A stretch of 64,000 nucleotides of DNA from Didymodactylos carnosus (lineage: Eukaryota; Rotifera; Eurotatoria; Philodinida; Philodinidae), in contig CAJNOQ010000055.1 of the NCBI GenBank assembly GCA_905250885.1, positions 1 to 64,000 on the forward strand. Direction: 5' to 3'. The notes beneath the pieces were generated by a model. It was given only the letters and a program-made list of their open reading frames with translations, was not told where the DNA came from and made no database searches. Both the position numbers and the translations under genes were made by a program. Each line of letters begins with the position of its first letter. Positions within the stretch are counted from its first letter, which is position 1. This document shows, one piece after another, positions 22,522 through 36,571 of this stretch.

Positions 22522-25500
22522 TTAGGATGAATTACCACGAGATCCATTGGATACTAATGAACTAACGTTCGATTTTACACTGTCTTTTCTTGAACGTAAT
22601 GATGTTGCTAAACGCAAATCACGCGAATTGGGTAATTTTAGCCAGCTGGATTGAAGACATTGGTCAATGGTTGGTCTCTCAGATGAACGAATTGACAAAC
22701 ATTGCGTTATCAAATTGATACATTCTAGAAAAAAGATTCAATACAATTTTGTATCATTCTTTTCAACAAGTCCATATGCATTGATAATAGTCAAGATATT
22801 CTGACATACATAAAAGTATAAATTCAAAATATAGAAAGTCTATATCTGCAAAAGAGGTCATTACTATTATTCTTAAAAAGAAGATTGCCGTATGTTTCTA
22901 CTAAATATATAACAACATATATCCCATTATTAGCATCAGTAAGTATACATCTGGCCAATAATAAAACAGAAAGACATGCAACCCGACAGAAATTAATTGT
23001 AATTATTTTAACAGTTCTTACTTAGAAAGAGTAAGATACTTTATTTTGCGTTAAGTTATTATACAGTATGATAAACAAATTTTGTGGGTCAGCTCCACCT
23101 CGACCTTACTTTTTCGTTTTTCTATTTCTTTCAATAATATAACTACCGCGAAAGAAAATCGAATAGTGAAATAAAAGCTGTTGCGAGAAATAACTTTCTG
23201 TTTCCTTGCATCAGTTTTATAACTCAAGCTGTGCTTTTATTCCTCTTATTGTATTCATCACATACTAGGTACAATTCTACGCTTCTGACTATGACTGTAG
23301 TACAGTTACATAAATAACACAGACTTACCTTGAGATAAATGTTCTGGAAATTTTAATTGACATTTAATTATTTGTAATTCGTCAGTGAAGGGTATATCTC
23401 CGACAACCATATCATAAAGTAAAATACCTAATGACCAAATAGTGGCTGGTAAACCAAAATAACGCCGGCATGTAATCCATTCAGGAGGTGAATAAACTTG
23501 AGTGCCTAAAAAAAGTAAAAAGATCAATGAAAAGGATATTTGATGTAAACTTTCGATATTTCTTACCTTCAAATTCTGTGTAAATTCCATCATGCAACAA
23601 AGCTCCAGAACCAAAATCAATCAGTAATAGTTCACCAGTTTTCATATCAACAAGAAAATTTTCGTCTTTGATATCTCGATGTAATACCTGTAGTAGAAAG
23701 AAAAAAGGAATGTGAATATTTTTAATAGCAAAACTGAGAGAAAATAATCATTACTTACTCCACAACGATGAACATCTTGTAGAATTTGTATGATTTGTTT
23801 TAAAAAATCTCTTGCCAAACGTTCATCTAGACCACCACGTTCGGATATAAAATCATACAAGTCACAACATGATTCTGGACGTTTTAATACAATTATAAGT
23901 TGATCATTGTGAATAAAATATTCATATAATTTAACAACATTTTTCACTTTAGCAACACGTTTTAATAAAACAACTTCAAGTGGTAATTTGCCTTCAGGCT
24001 AGAAATATAAATGAAATAATGTTTTAGAAAAAGATACGGTTTAAAAAATGGCAGAAGACAGACACAAGTGTCATTGGTAAAAATCATGTTTTTAAATTGC
24101 TCTTTAAGATGAAGTGTAATGTGCACTGATTATCTTTACCAAGTGGCATAGGCGTACTCAGTTTTTTTTTTGCTTTGTTAAGAGACTCTGTTTAACACTA
24201 TTTTATATCATACTTAGTATCGCAGCATTGATTATGTTTTAAACGCTTATTATAAGACTAAATCAGACTAGATTTGAAAAAAACCGAAATACTAGTGATT
24301 TGTGCGAACGTTATCATCGCAATGTGTTCATAATTAGTTTGCAAGGTCAAATAACATCAGAATTGACTAAAACGCGAACATACTTATTTTTCATAAGCAA
24401 TCAACTATCATAATACATAACGTACACTTAGCTCGTTATGAGCACAAGTTTTTCGCACACGTATGAACCCGTGAACGTTCATCATTTTCATTTATTTATT
24501 CTGTCATCAAAAATTTTGCCAGCTTTTTTTTTCGATCGTACTACCGACCGCATCCACAACTATTTCCTCCATACATGATGTTACTAAACAAGTCGCATCT
24601 CTAAGGGCGTTAATGAACTGAGTTATACAAGTAGGACTACATTTTAAAATGAACTTAGCCTCTTACTTTACACATATTATCAGATTTATCGGAATATGAT
24701 CTTCAACACATCTTTATGGATAGGTAGATCGGTATATCTTTACTGTCTCATTGAGGCAAAAGAAATTTAAAAGAATAAAAGTTCTTAATTGAAACAGCTA
24801 ATACTTCTATGTCTTTCATTAAGTATTCGAATAGCTTTCTGGTATCACTGTTTCATTTTTAATTTGATGAAATATTAGTTTATAGCTTAATGGTAAAATG
24901 TCCCCATGTTTTCGTCTCATTTAATCTTATTTTTTAGACAAATAAATTTTTATCATCAGATTTTTATTTTCTAAATTTCTCATAGGTTCTTTTTTTCTCT
25001 TCTTTTTATCAAAAATAATGTTACACAATTGAATACGTTATTATTCTTGTTTTGCTCTTTTCTTTTTTTCAGCTATCGTAATTCTCATGATATTATTTTG
25101 ATAATGAAAGAAGAGTGGGGCGTGTAAATGGGGACACAAAAAAGGAGGAGAAATAAAAAATGTGAGAAATATTTCAATATAACGAAGCATCTGAGCCTTT
25201 TTTAAGTGTAAAATAATGTAGAGCAAATTGCGTCTCGTGTATGATATTATAACAAAAAATAAAACTAGATATAAGACTTAATTTCTTGACGAAGTGTATC
25301 TAGTTTTCTCTGACCATGCATTCATTACTACAAAAAGTTCAATAAACTTGAAATAATTATTCCCGATTATGTTTATCGCACAATCCTTGCAGAAAAATGA
25401 CAAAATTCATTGCAAGAAGGTATTTTAATTAAAAAACTTGGTTAAAAGAAATAGAAAAAAAAAATAGAGTTGTAAAATGTGTAAGTGCGTGAGTGTTGAT

Positions 25501-28500
25501 AGTGTGCGTGCATGTTTCCTTCTTCATTTTCATTTTATCTAAGGAATTTGTTTTTATGTCATTTGAACGACTTCGTTTAGTCCAAAAAAGAAAAAACGAG
25601 AATTTTTTGAAAAAAGAACTTTAATTTTCTTTTTTTTATTTCATTCATGATCAATAATGATAATTAGACTTTATTCTATGTCACGAATACTCATAATAAA
25701 ATGAAAATAGAAGCCGAACTAAAAATAAAATGAGAATAAGTATGTATATATCTCTACGTGTTCTTATACATATGATGAGGAAGAAAACGAAAATCAAATT
25801 TATTGAACCGAAAAAGCCCCATTAATTTTCATGAATGAACGAATGACGTACAATAAGATAAGAAGTTTCTTCTTTCCTTTCTGTTCTTTCGACATTACAA
25901 AAATAATACAAAATTAATTTTTGTTGAACGAACGTAAAACCCATGTCAACGTAGTTTTAGAAATATGGAGCGTGGTTAACAGTTGAAATAAAAATGATCA
26001 CGGAACGAAATATACTGTATGACTTAGAACTCTTTCCTAATTGTTGAATTTAATTAGTTGTTTACTATAGGTTTGTATCTTCAATATAATCTTATGTGTA
26101 TTAAGAGACAAATCAACATTTATTGATACTTCGTTCGTCTCTTGTAAACAAGTTAAAAGAGCTTAATTGCAATAGCAATGACAAACAGAAATGAAAAGGA
26201 AGAACCGTAGTATTTATTGAAAGACAATTATATACCTTTATACCGGAAAAAAAGCGTAGTTATGTTTTTTATGTATAAAAATGGTGATAGGCTACCTTTT
26301 TGATACAGTCTCATCTTATTTCAATTCAAATATACTAAGCAAGAAGAGGTAAAATGACCTGTGACAGATCATGCTGATGAGACAAAAAAAAAAAGTTATC
26401 AACCTTGAGGCAATGAATAATATATAGATATTGTTCTGTATATCTAACATTGGTTATGTATGTCTATTTTTATGACTATATAAAAGATGTCGTATGAAGA
26501 TTAATGTATAAATATATAGAGATAGAAAAGAATAGTATTAAAGAAGAATAGATCAAAATCAACAAAGAATATAATTGTTACAATAGATATATCTTTTGTT
26601 TAGAACAAATCGAATAGCTACGCATGATTAATTCCATACATGTCATTAAGAATCGTGTTCAAACTAATCAAACTCATCTTACCGTTATAATTTCACGCAT
26701 TCGTTTTTTCGGGATAACTTTGATTGCAACAGGCAAACCATTTTTTTTGCATATGCCAGCATAAACATCGGCAAATCCACCTGCACCAACTTTATGTGAC
26801 ACTAAATAACGTGCTTTCAATGGATCTGGATCTAAAATAAAAATAAATAAAATTTTCATGATAATATGATATAAAAGTATTTGATTATTATTTCTGGCAA
26901 CGGACCAATATTACACTGATTTTCATATATCATCGTATACATAACGTTCTGAGTTAAAAACTTTCTTTCTGCTTTTTTCTTGTTTGAATTACAAAAATCA
27001 TGCCGCATTGAACATATATATATTAATATATACACACACACTTCACATTTTTTGTTCTTTTCTTTTTCTTTTCCATTATCGCAAAAGATGTATATTCCAG
27101 AATGCAGACATATCTGGAAACAAGCCAGAGCACAAGACGTATACATGTTCTCGTTCTCTCGTTTGAAGAAAAATGAGTACACTTTTAGAGCAGCAGCTCA
27201 CATATAATTCAATTAAATTGTTTTCATGCCATAGGAAAAAAAAAGAATGATTGTCTTAAAACGATGCGTGTACCAACGCGAAATTTAATGAAAAATAATA
27301 TAAAGACATTTTGATTTTGTTATGTTTCTTCAGTTCTAGATCGAAGCAATCAGTTCTATGATAAAAAGTATTAAAGAATAGGAAGAAATGTTCGACCTAT
27401 TTGACATATTACAGACTGTTAAGATACATGAACGATTGCCTTGTGTCGAAATTATTTTCTTTGAAGTTTTTGTGAAAGAGCAATGTGTTCTATTGAACTT
27501 TAGCATCGGATAAGCATTGATGATCGGGTAATAGCTGTGTCATTCAAACAGTTTCATAAGAAATGAACCTAGCGAAGTTAGAACGGGCAAAAGTTGATCA
27601 TGTTCAACCACGTCCAAAACCTATGATTTAGTTACCATTGAATAGCTAAGGAAGGAAGAATTTGAACGTAAGTCTCACTTTTACTGTTCAGGCATGAAGA
27701 ATAGCAGAAATGTACCTCAGAATTAACTCTTTGATTTATTTTCTAAAAAATCTGGCGAAGATTCAAGTTTTTTTGCCGTTAGTTGTTGTCTTATCTAAAC
27801 CAAGGATATTACTCATCCCTATAGAATAGAGAAGGTTCTTCTTCTATTTCTTTCTAACAAAAAATCAAGATAATTGTGTAATCGAAACAGTAGGTCAGTG
27901 AACGTTGTACAGCAATTGCATTTGAATGGGAATTTATATTCTCGATTTCGTTCTGGTTCAAGATTAAAGCGTACACCCATTACATTAGCCACGTGTAATA
28001 ATGCGTGATAGTAGTCTAACAAGGTTTACTTTCTCATATTTTCTTCGTTTTACATCGTAATTATTACAATTGACAAAAAGAACACCACTGTTCTATTCTT
28101 TCATTAAAGAAAAAAGAAGCTTATTATACAATAAGAATAGATGTACTCAATTGTTAGAAGAAAAATCATCATCAAATAAAAGTAGAAACTATCGATTTGT
28201 GATAGAACTAAACAATAGAAAACGTGATGATTTACGTGCCTAAATAAATGAGTACCTAAGCGTTGACAAGAATTAAAATAAAGTAATGATATATGGATAA
28301 TAGAAGCGGGAAGAATCCGTTAAAGTTATAATTCGGTGATAGATTTTTATTAACAAAAAAAACAAATAATTCTTGGGTTACAGTTCCCTCATATATAAAA
28401 CACATTTTATCTCGAATCAACAGTCGTTTCTATACTGGTCACGTGGCCAGGTCTGTTTCAATTGCATCGATATTATTTTTATAAAACATACACCTGTCAT

Positions 28501-29922
28501 TATTGTTTGTATTTTTTTTTCAATCGATTACTTTGACTACATAAAAAAGAAATATAATAATTTCTCACGACAGTTATCTCAATCAGTTTTGCTTCACGTA
28601 AGGCTGTCAATAGTCGAAATCAACGTGACATATTTTGCATCGATAACAATAATGTCGAAACAATTATCCACTGAATTCTTTTTTGAGCCTTGTTTATATG
28701 TAAAACGTAGAATAGCCAAAAACAACACTCATCCTCATTTACATGGCTAAAATTTTCGATGTTAATAGACCATAGCTGGTAGTTATTTCCCTATTAGACA
28801 ACAAACATCCTTTTATTCTAGATAAAAAGTTATTTTCACGAAGTGAACTCTAGGTTCTTGATTTATAGTCGAGAAGGAAGACGAAAGCATGATATCATAG
28901 CATTAAGTAAAATTGAACGCATTTCATTCGTTGCATTAATGCAACAGTACAATAGTATCACTACAACTGAGAAACTAGAGTATAATCATGTTTTCTTTTT
29001 ACGATTTCAAGACCAACAGATATTATAAGACTTTAGTTTTTTTCAAATGTACGAAAATGCCGCTCAGATAGTACTTATGACTTATTTTGTCTCTTATTCT
29101 TCATCTTAGACAAAATATTAACATAACAATTCATTTCTCAAAATAGAATTTCATAAAAATATTTTCTTAAGTTCAAGAATGTTTTCTCAACCGTTTAAAA
29201 CTTTATTATTTCAATCATGTAAAATAGGTACATTACTCTTCATCTATATATATAAAAATCGATAAATAAATAAATAAATAAATAAATATAGATATCTATA
29301 TATAAAATTTAATTTTTAAAGTTCGAATTTCTCAGTCTACCTTCAGAAAATATAAATACAAAATGGTAAGTACAATTTTATGATATATCGTATACTCTCA
29401 GTCGCATTTACTGACTCACAATATCGTACAATCGATTAGAACTGATACAGATATACAATCTAAATTTAACTTCTTTTTTTCGATTTCTTAATCATTAATA
29501 TGTCTCGGTAAAAAAAAAGAAGAAGAAGAAGAAAAATCAACTTTACACATCATCATAGTATAGTTGGCGTAAAATGATGAAATTACCTTTTCGCCTTTTC
29601 TTCCCAAAAAATGAGCGAACATACGTTTACACTACGCATAAAAAAACTGTATTCACTATCACTCATCTACATCTACTAGACAAACCTTTTCAAAAATAAT
29701 TTTGTATACCAAGGTCTTTTCTAGAGACGTTACAAAAACTTACTGATTAGTTCCTTATTTTGAGACAATGTAAAAAATTTTCGTATTTGTGTTAGTTTAC
29801 ATTTTGATCTTTCATGCTACTATTAAAATAAATCTTTAAAAATGCTTACTTGATTGTATTTTAGCTGAACATCGATTAGTGGCCGTTGTCAATGCTGATG
29901 GTCGTTGAACAAGCGTCGACAT
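22522..29922 (-). CDS. PIM-family serine/threonine protein kinase
   Basis: Six exons join in phase: 29922-29850, 26831-26683, 23998-23759, 23687-23567, 23505-23329, 22724-22522, giving 320 aa. The kinase core has a Gly-rich loop GAGGFADV (residues 40-47), VAIK Lys62, LHRDIKDEN (156-164) and the DFG motif Asp178 in [10 protein letters not shown]. The PIM-specific signatures VYSPPEW (replacing APE), [16 protein letters not shown] and a late ERPT motif all match PIM1-3. PIM kinases are constitutively active cytosolic/nuclear kinases promoting growth and survival. That role is inferred here. The short N-terminus and size match vertebrate PIM (about 313 aa). Introns 1 and 2 are about 3.0 and 2.7 kb, while the later ones are 60-600 nt. 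Confidence 0.9.
23999..26682. other. PIM-kinase intron 2
   Basis: AT-rich intronic DNA (2.7 kb). Many short low-complexity ORFs, none supported. No recognisable transposon ends. Confidence 0.5.
26832..29849. other. PIM-kinase intron 1
   Basis: A 3.0-kb intron starting right after codon 24. It contains the repeated PERNRE-type coding fragment at about 27830-28022 (minus) and an ATAA microsatellite at about 29262-29288. No nested gene could be supported. Confidence 0.5.
27830..28022 (-). pseudogene. Coding-like repeat fragment (PERNRE family), copy 1
   Basis: The minus strand reads [19 protein letters not shown], then [18 protein letters not shown]. The core (27911-27975) recurs on the plus strand at 34861-34930 and 35127-35195, where the same residues (FNVEPERNRECKFPL) can still be read in the better-kept copy. 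A dispersed fragment of a protein-coding sequence or repeat, family unknown. It lies inside intron 1 of the PIM-type kinase. Confidence 0.4.
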
Positions 29923-31472
29923 TTTATTGTTGGTTTGAAATATTCAATTAATTTGTTTATTTATATTGTCGATAAAATGTGAATAAGTTATGACATAGAG
30001 ACAGAGAGAAGTTTACGTTGTAATATATATACGCCACAACGAATGTGACAATATGAATAACAATACAGAGACAAAAGAGAAAGAGTATCGAGAAATAGGA
30101 TAATAAATGAGTGCCCGAGTATTGTCTTTATTTACAGAAATATAGTAAATAATTTATGGATACACGTATAAACGGAGAATGCCAATATATAGATCTAAAT
30201 AAAATAATTTCATTAATTGATAAATCACTACTACGTATATAAAACGGTAGAAAAAAAAAGTTTACGGGAGTAAAAACTATAACAAACAAAAAAACACGTC
30301 TACTTAGGACGAATACTTTCTGTAAATGAATAGAAGAATAAGAGAAAAATGAGAACGAGGGAAGAAAGGAGAGAAAAGAAAGAATAGATGAGAAAAAGCT
30401 CAGCCAAATTTCATTCGTCAATTTTAATAATGTACATCACATGGGGAAAGAGAAATATACAATAATATTTTGGACTTGATCCAAAAAATGAATGAAAGTG
30501 TGCCTTATAATCTATGTATCTTTCATTGTCATGAAAAGAGAAGAAAAAAGAACGAGAAAAAAAATATATAGAACGAATGAACTTATTAGTTGAATGTAGA
30601 AAGCATATGTACACATACTCTACGCTTGGGTTTGTGCCAACCAGACATGTAAGCAAACAAATCAAAAGAAAACACGTCTCGTTTTTTGTTATTATAATGA
30701 CGAATTTTTGTTGAGGGAAAAAATCTCATTTCACTCTTTTTGTTCCGATAGTGTACTAATCTCTACGCATCTTATAAAATGAATAAATAAAATATTAGAC
30801 TTGAAAAGTATCTCTTAGTTTTTTAGACATTATCACCTGGTTCTAGTGTACTGTAGTTAAGTCTCATCTCATGTCATCAAATTATTTCATTTTCTCCCAC
30901 TCATCTACCAAATTGATTAAGCAATATGTGTGATAAGCTGCTCTCTGTTGTAGTTGATATTTTTTTCTATTTTCTTTTTTTCTTTGATGATTCTGTAAAA
31001 AGAATATTGCTTTCTAGTTGTATAGTATCAGTGCTATATACCACACCCCCACAAATATTTAGATTGACTACAACTATAGTATATCCGCAAATTTGTAAAG
31101 ATTGAGTTAATTTATCAGAAAACCGTAAAATGTCGCTATCATTAAAATAATTCTGTCCTATATAGAATGATAAAAATGATCATGGAAACAATATTAATAT
31201 AATATTGATTGCTGTTTGTTATCGATAGAGTGTGGTATGAGGGAAAGAGAGAAATGAAAAATCTGTTTGTGGATCAAAACAAATATAAACAGACATTGTG
31301 GGAGTAGTCTGGCGGATGAATATCATCAACAAAAAGCTTCCATCTGTGGGATTATAGAGAAACGAATAAATATGATATTATAGTCTAGTCTTAGTATTTA
31401 TGAGTAAAAGGATTTTTTAAGAAAATACATACTAGATCGAAAGAGATGTTGATCTTTAGGAAAAGTGTGTAA
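29923..31472. other. Region upstream of the PIM-type kinase, no gene seen
   Basis: Likely contains the kinase promoter near 29.95 kb. Minus-strand ORFs here translate to low-complexity hydrophobic text and are not called. Confidence 0.4.
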
Positions 31473-31847
31473 CTCAGCCGAAAATGTGATTTAGACATGT
31501 TTTTCGCTATTGTTTGTCTTTAGATCTTTCGAATAGAACGGCGCCAGAAGCTTGCGATTGTCTCATTCTATAAAGAAAAGTGTGTTTAACAATATAAAAC
31601 GTGTCAGGGCTCTCCAATGCTCTTGGTTATGAGATATATCATCCCCCACATGTATACACATGCCCCCACATGTCAATACATTGTTTAAAATTTCTTTTTA
31701 ATAGTGCTAAATATTTTTGTAATATCTGACACATTTTTCTTCATAAAATGAGACAATCGCAAGCTCCTGGCGCCCGCCCTTCTACTGGAAAGATATAAAG
31801 ACAAGCATATAGCAAAAAGATGTATCTGAATCTCGTTTTCGGCTGAG
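31473..31847. mobile_element. Fold-back TIR element (CTCAGCCGAAAA ends)
   Basis: Inverted arms of about 105 bp at 31473-31583 and 31737-31847. The ends are CTCAGCCGAAAA and TTTTCGGCTGAG. A strong inner block on the left contains GGCGCCAG and GCTTGCGATTGTCTCAT, and the right arm carries the complement. No coding potential and no clear target duplication. Confidence 0.75.
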
Positions 31848-33080
31848 ACTTAGGCGAAATGAATAACATCGTATTTTATAGGAAAAAATGTACTCTGCAT
31901 TCTGGACAACTCAAAAATAACTCTATTTAGTCAGCCTTTGGAGATCTAGTCAGATTATTTAGAGTTCAAACAAAATATAAAATAGATTATTAACATCTCT
32001 AAATTGATTAACTGATTTAAACATACTATATTTGTCAAAGCCCCAATTGCTCTTTTCGAAGATATAATACCCAAATTATTTTCTCAGGCAATAGGAGAAA
32101 CGTGAAACATTGTACTTAGTCTTGGTTATAGACATTCCTCTTTACGTTTGGCATGTATTTCACATAGTTTATCGACTAGAGATTTCAAATACTTACAGAA
32201 AATGTCCCTATTCTGTGCATTCTAAATTTTTTTGAGTAAAACAAATCAACGTGTATGAATGTCACGCGATTTTCTCAATCATGTTTCATATTTATAAAAA
32301 TGACTGGTAATTACGTACATCCAATAGTTCATGTCACTAAGCAAACAAGTTTTTTTTTGAAAGATGAAGTAATTCATGTTTTTCAAACAGCAGTCTTTTG
32401 ACTTGTCCAACAATGTGAAATTATATTTTCATGCTTTGTATTAAAGTCTGTTAATAGAAACACAAAACAAATTGATTGTATCTAATATCTAAAGAAAAAT
32501 TGTTTTCAATCACATATAAGTCGAACAAATAAATTGAAATCAATAAATTGAATTTAGGTTGTGAAATTACGGTTTATATTTCGGCCAGCAGAATATAAAA
32601 AATATAGGGCAAAATTACAATCTATGTTCGATCTGTGCAGGGGGTTTTGTTTTTATACACAAAGAGAAACGTACCATTATACTCTACGGCCTTAGCAATC
32701 ATCATTTAATTATCTTCTCAAGATGAAAGAAAAGTTCTTTCTTATCTAATTTTAATCGCAAAAACCTCGAATAAAAAAGGTAACAACAGTTTGTTTATAT
32801 ATTTTTTGACATCTAACCTTGTCATAGCCAACAAGCATATAAAAAACAACTTGATCATTAAATACTATACATCTTGTAAATATATACATACATAATCGTC
32901 AAAGATTTTTGTGTTTTAAACTTATCTATACTACAGAATATTCTAAAAATCATTATCGAATAGAAAATTTGTATATTTCCATCAATTCATAACTCAATCG
33001 ACTTCATATCTTCTTATTTGATATAAAAAAAGTGTTGTAAAAAAAGTTTCATTTGTAAAACCACACTCTGAAAAAAAGAG
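31848..33080. other. No gene seen
   Basis: AT-rich DNA without a supported gene, RNA or repeat. Confidence 0.4.
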
Positions 33081-33372
33081 GTGCATTTTTGGCGCCTGAA
33101 AGGCAACCTCATTTTTGATCAATAAGAAGGTATTTCCATATAAAAGACGCGTCACGATGTCTTACGAAGGCGCTTGGATTCCAATTTTATGCATCCATAG
33201 TATCTTCGTGAGACCGTGGATGTTTAGTCTAGGCACGTCGAATGCATTCTCCCATGTAAATCAGATGCATTTTTGATGCATAAACTAGGGTATCGCGATG
33301 TCCATAAAGCATCCAGAATGCATTAAATACACTGGGATACCGTATAAAAGCGGACTACGGCCAAAAATACAC
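33081..33372. mobile_element. TIR element with TGCATC-rich interior
   Basis: The ends GTGCATTTTTGGC and GCCAAAAATACAC are near inverted repeats. The interior carries repeated TGCATC/GATGCA motifs in both orientations, including a small palindrome around GCATTTTTGATGC. Non-coding, and resembles the motif-rich elements further right. Confidence 0.5.
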
Positions 33373-34860
33373 ATAAAAGAGATGAATAGGTCTGTCTAGG
33401 ATGAAGATTATGGGATTTTTAACTTCCAGATTACATCTAAGTAAATGTATGGGACAAACTACCGTTTTTTTATTGATATAAAACTTAAATTAGGATATAA
33501 CATAAATATCATCCGATTGTTCTACTAAAGCAGAGAAAATTGTGTATATATCTATACAGATTTAATTTTCAACTCTTCCTAAAATACCAGAAACATTTAC
33601 TATCGAAAATCAATTCATAGATAAGACAGACATTTCACCACACATCTAATGGAAGCATTAACATAGTCAATTCTATTTGAGATTATTTCCTTACTTGAAA
33701 TTTTCTCCTGGCAGCCATTGCCGTCATCGATATGCATGCCAGGAAAGTATATTATAAATATTAACAGATCGGCTGCAGTTGCATCACTGAACTGTTATCA
33801 GCATCCATATCATTTGTGCTTGTCCGCACAAATGATACCGTTCAAATCTAACATATGAATAAATCAAATTAGACTTGAGTCTAACATAATTAAGTAAACA
33901 AGTAACAGATTAAAAACAGTCTTTTCCAAAGTAAAGGAGTCAGTATAATGGACAAAGAAACAATGTAGATAGAGCGCTTTTCTGAAAATGTTATCTTTCT
34001 ATTTCTCTTGCCAGAGATGTCTTACCTAGGTACCAGACTGACTTTGTGTCTAATAAGGGTCTCAATGCACTTCCGATGTCTTGAATACAACTACGTAAGC
34101 TGATGGACGACTAAGTGTCTTGGATGTAGCTAGCGCCGTATGACTTTCTGATGCGTTACTGAGGTCTGTCGAAAGCACTTTAGCTATTATCATCAAAACA
34201 ATGTAGTGATTTATGTTTTGTCGACACATCAAGGTAACTAACCTAAAAATGATCAGAAAATGCACGTGCATTCCTCACGCGCGGGGAATGCATTTTGAAG
34301 CCATCAGGATGGTCTATCAAGACAGCTTTTATTCACATAGCATTCAACAAAACAACCTGTCCAGAGCACAGTGAGGATTTTCCCATTTCATTAAGTTCAA
34401 AATTATCGAAAAAACTACAGAAAACATTAAAAATCTACTGAAAAACTAACATTTTTATCTCATAAGTAATGTTCAATAACTGATTCCATTCATTACATTA
34501 ATGCTTGCAAATAAAAAAATTAAATATCATTACAAGGAATTGTTCCACCTGTTCCTAATAATTGACAGCTTATTTTAGTGTTATTTTGTAAAATAATTGC
34601 TCTATAAAATACATACATTCTAACTATGGTTGAAGGATTTTCATATACTACAAACAAAAATTTTATCGAAAATTTTCTGTTGAATATTTTTCAGAGAATG
34701 AAAACATTAAGATTTTAGAACGGAAAGTTAAAAATTCTCAAAAAACTAAAATCAAATACTTTACTCAGCTTTATATGTTTTTTTCAACTGAAATGTTGTT
34801 TAAATAAATCGGATGATGTATAGTCGTATACAAAATTATAGATTCATCTTCCCATCACGT
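33373..34860. other. No gene seen; one perfect hairpin
   Basis: A 12-bp perfect stem, TATCATTTGTGC and GCACAAATGATA, with a six-base loop lies at about 33809-33838. A minus-strand ORF at 34062-34271 shows no motif. Otherwise featureless. Confidence 0.4.
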
Positions 34861-35250
34861 GTTAGTTTAAGCTTTAATGTTGAACCAGAACGAAATCGAG
34901 AATGTAAATTTCCATTATATCATTCTAAAACTTAAACTATCAAAACACAAAATCAATCCTTGCATGAAGGTAGGATCGAACACATGAACTTGATCTTTGG
35001 AGACGAACTGTAAAAAACCAACCTCGCCGCTCTTTTCTATATTCTCCATAATGATTCATATTATGCAATGACTCAATGTTATCCTTAAATGTATATTTTT
35101 TTGTTGTGATTTTTGTGTTTGATTTTTGGTTTAAGTTTTAATCTTTAACCAGAACGAAATCGAAAATATAAATTCTCATTATATCATTCTGAAACTTTTA
35201 AACTAGCAAAACAGCACTCGTTTGAATTCATAAGTTCGATCCTCGTTGAA
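34861..35250 (+). repeat. Two copies of a PERNRE-type repeat with B-box-like tails
   Basis: Copies at about 34861-34930 and 35127-35195 share TTTAA, CCAGAACGAAATCGA and CATTATATCATTCT, and are related to the minus-strand copy at 27911-27975. After each copy comes a GTTCGATCC-like box (minus strand near 34970, plus strand near 35237) resembling a tRNA B box. They may be SINE-like composites, although they clearly share a coding-like core. Confidence 0.45.
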
Positions 35251-36571
35251 CAAGACTTGTTCTACGAAGTTAATATATGGAGTTTGTAGAGGTCAGTCGT
35301 CGTTATGAGAATATATATTTTGTGCACTATTGTAGATGAAATATTTTGAAATTTAATCTTCTATGAAAAAATTAGAGAACTTTATTATCTCAGCGAACAA
35401 AAGGATTATAGATGTAGGAAAAAAACACGATACCTAAATAAAACTTTGAAACATTTTGTTTTTTATTGAATAATAATTTCTATAAATAATAATGAGATGA
35501 CTCGGTTAGCAGAAATATTCAAATTTTTTTCTCCGGTAGTGATATTTAGGATACTTTTAGGATACATTATTAAATTGCATGTAATCGATGGAAGAACGCA
35601 GAAACAAAGAAAAAAGAAAACTTATGTGCAACGTCTCATTATATATAACTTATTATTCTCATTTCTTTTTCTTTTGCTTGTTTAGAAAAATTTTTTACGA
35701 AAAATATTTTGTTATTCAAAAAAAAAAAAAGGAAGGCATAAGTCAATAGATAAAGACATATATAATATGCAATTACTTTTTCTACAATTTTGATACGCTT
35801 TGAGAAGAAGAGCAGTGTGCGTAGAATTGCGTCGTTATAATATATTGACGAATTATGTCATCTAACACAGTATATTTTGAAAATAATCTTCTGTTTTAAT
35901 TTAATGCACGGTAACATAGTCATTTTTGTCCATTTACAGTTGCATATTAGCTATTTGACTATTGATCTATTTTCAATCGTAGTATTGTATATTTTTTTAT
36001 TTTTTGACCACGCAACAATTCATAAATTATAACATATGACATTTGTTTTGAAGAATTAGTATCATCAACTCCTAATTTAATCGAATGCCACTTCGAATCA
36101 ATTTATCTTTTCTCCCACACATATAATGTTACTTACTACTATATCAAATATTTTTTGTTCTTTATGATTTTTATAGCCAATATAAATAAGAATTATACTA
36201 CAGTAGATTCACACAAGAATATATAACCTTGAATTGAGTCACACAGCACATATCAATCTTCTTCCGTTCTCTCTCTCTATAAATATAAATATTGTTTTTA
36301 TATAAGTCATGAGTAGTGATGAGAACAATGAGTCATTAAATAATCAAAACTTTTCAAACAAAGTCCGAGATCTAAAACTAATCTTATTTACTCAAGTCTA
36401 AAATACGTCACGTATTTGTTTTTTTCTGTAGCACGGTGTTAGTACTTTGAGCAAAAGTCAATATCACACGAATGAGATTCAATGTCAATTCTGTCTGAGC
36501 CTTACAGTAAATTTTATAGAGTCAAAATATGTGCTAACAACAAGAATAGTTCGAACAAAAATTTAAATGTC
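35251..36571. other. No gene seen
   Basis: AT-rich, with no supported gene, RNA or repeat. Confidence 0.4.

Noticed and set aside
26980-27207. Overlapping ORFs on both strands near 27.0 kb
   Set aside because: Within PIM-kinase intron 1. Translations are low-complexity and lack motifs or splice context.
30128-30665. Hydrophobic minus-strand ORFs of 84-97 codons
   Set aside because: Phe/Ser/Tyr-rich translations typical of AT-rich antisense DNA. No conserved pattern or splice signals.
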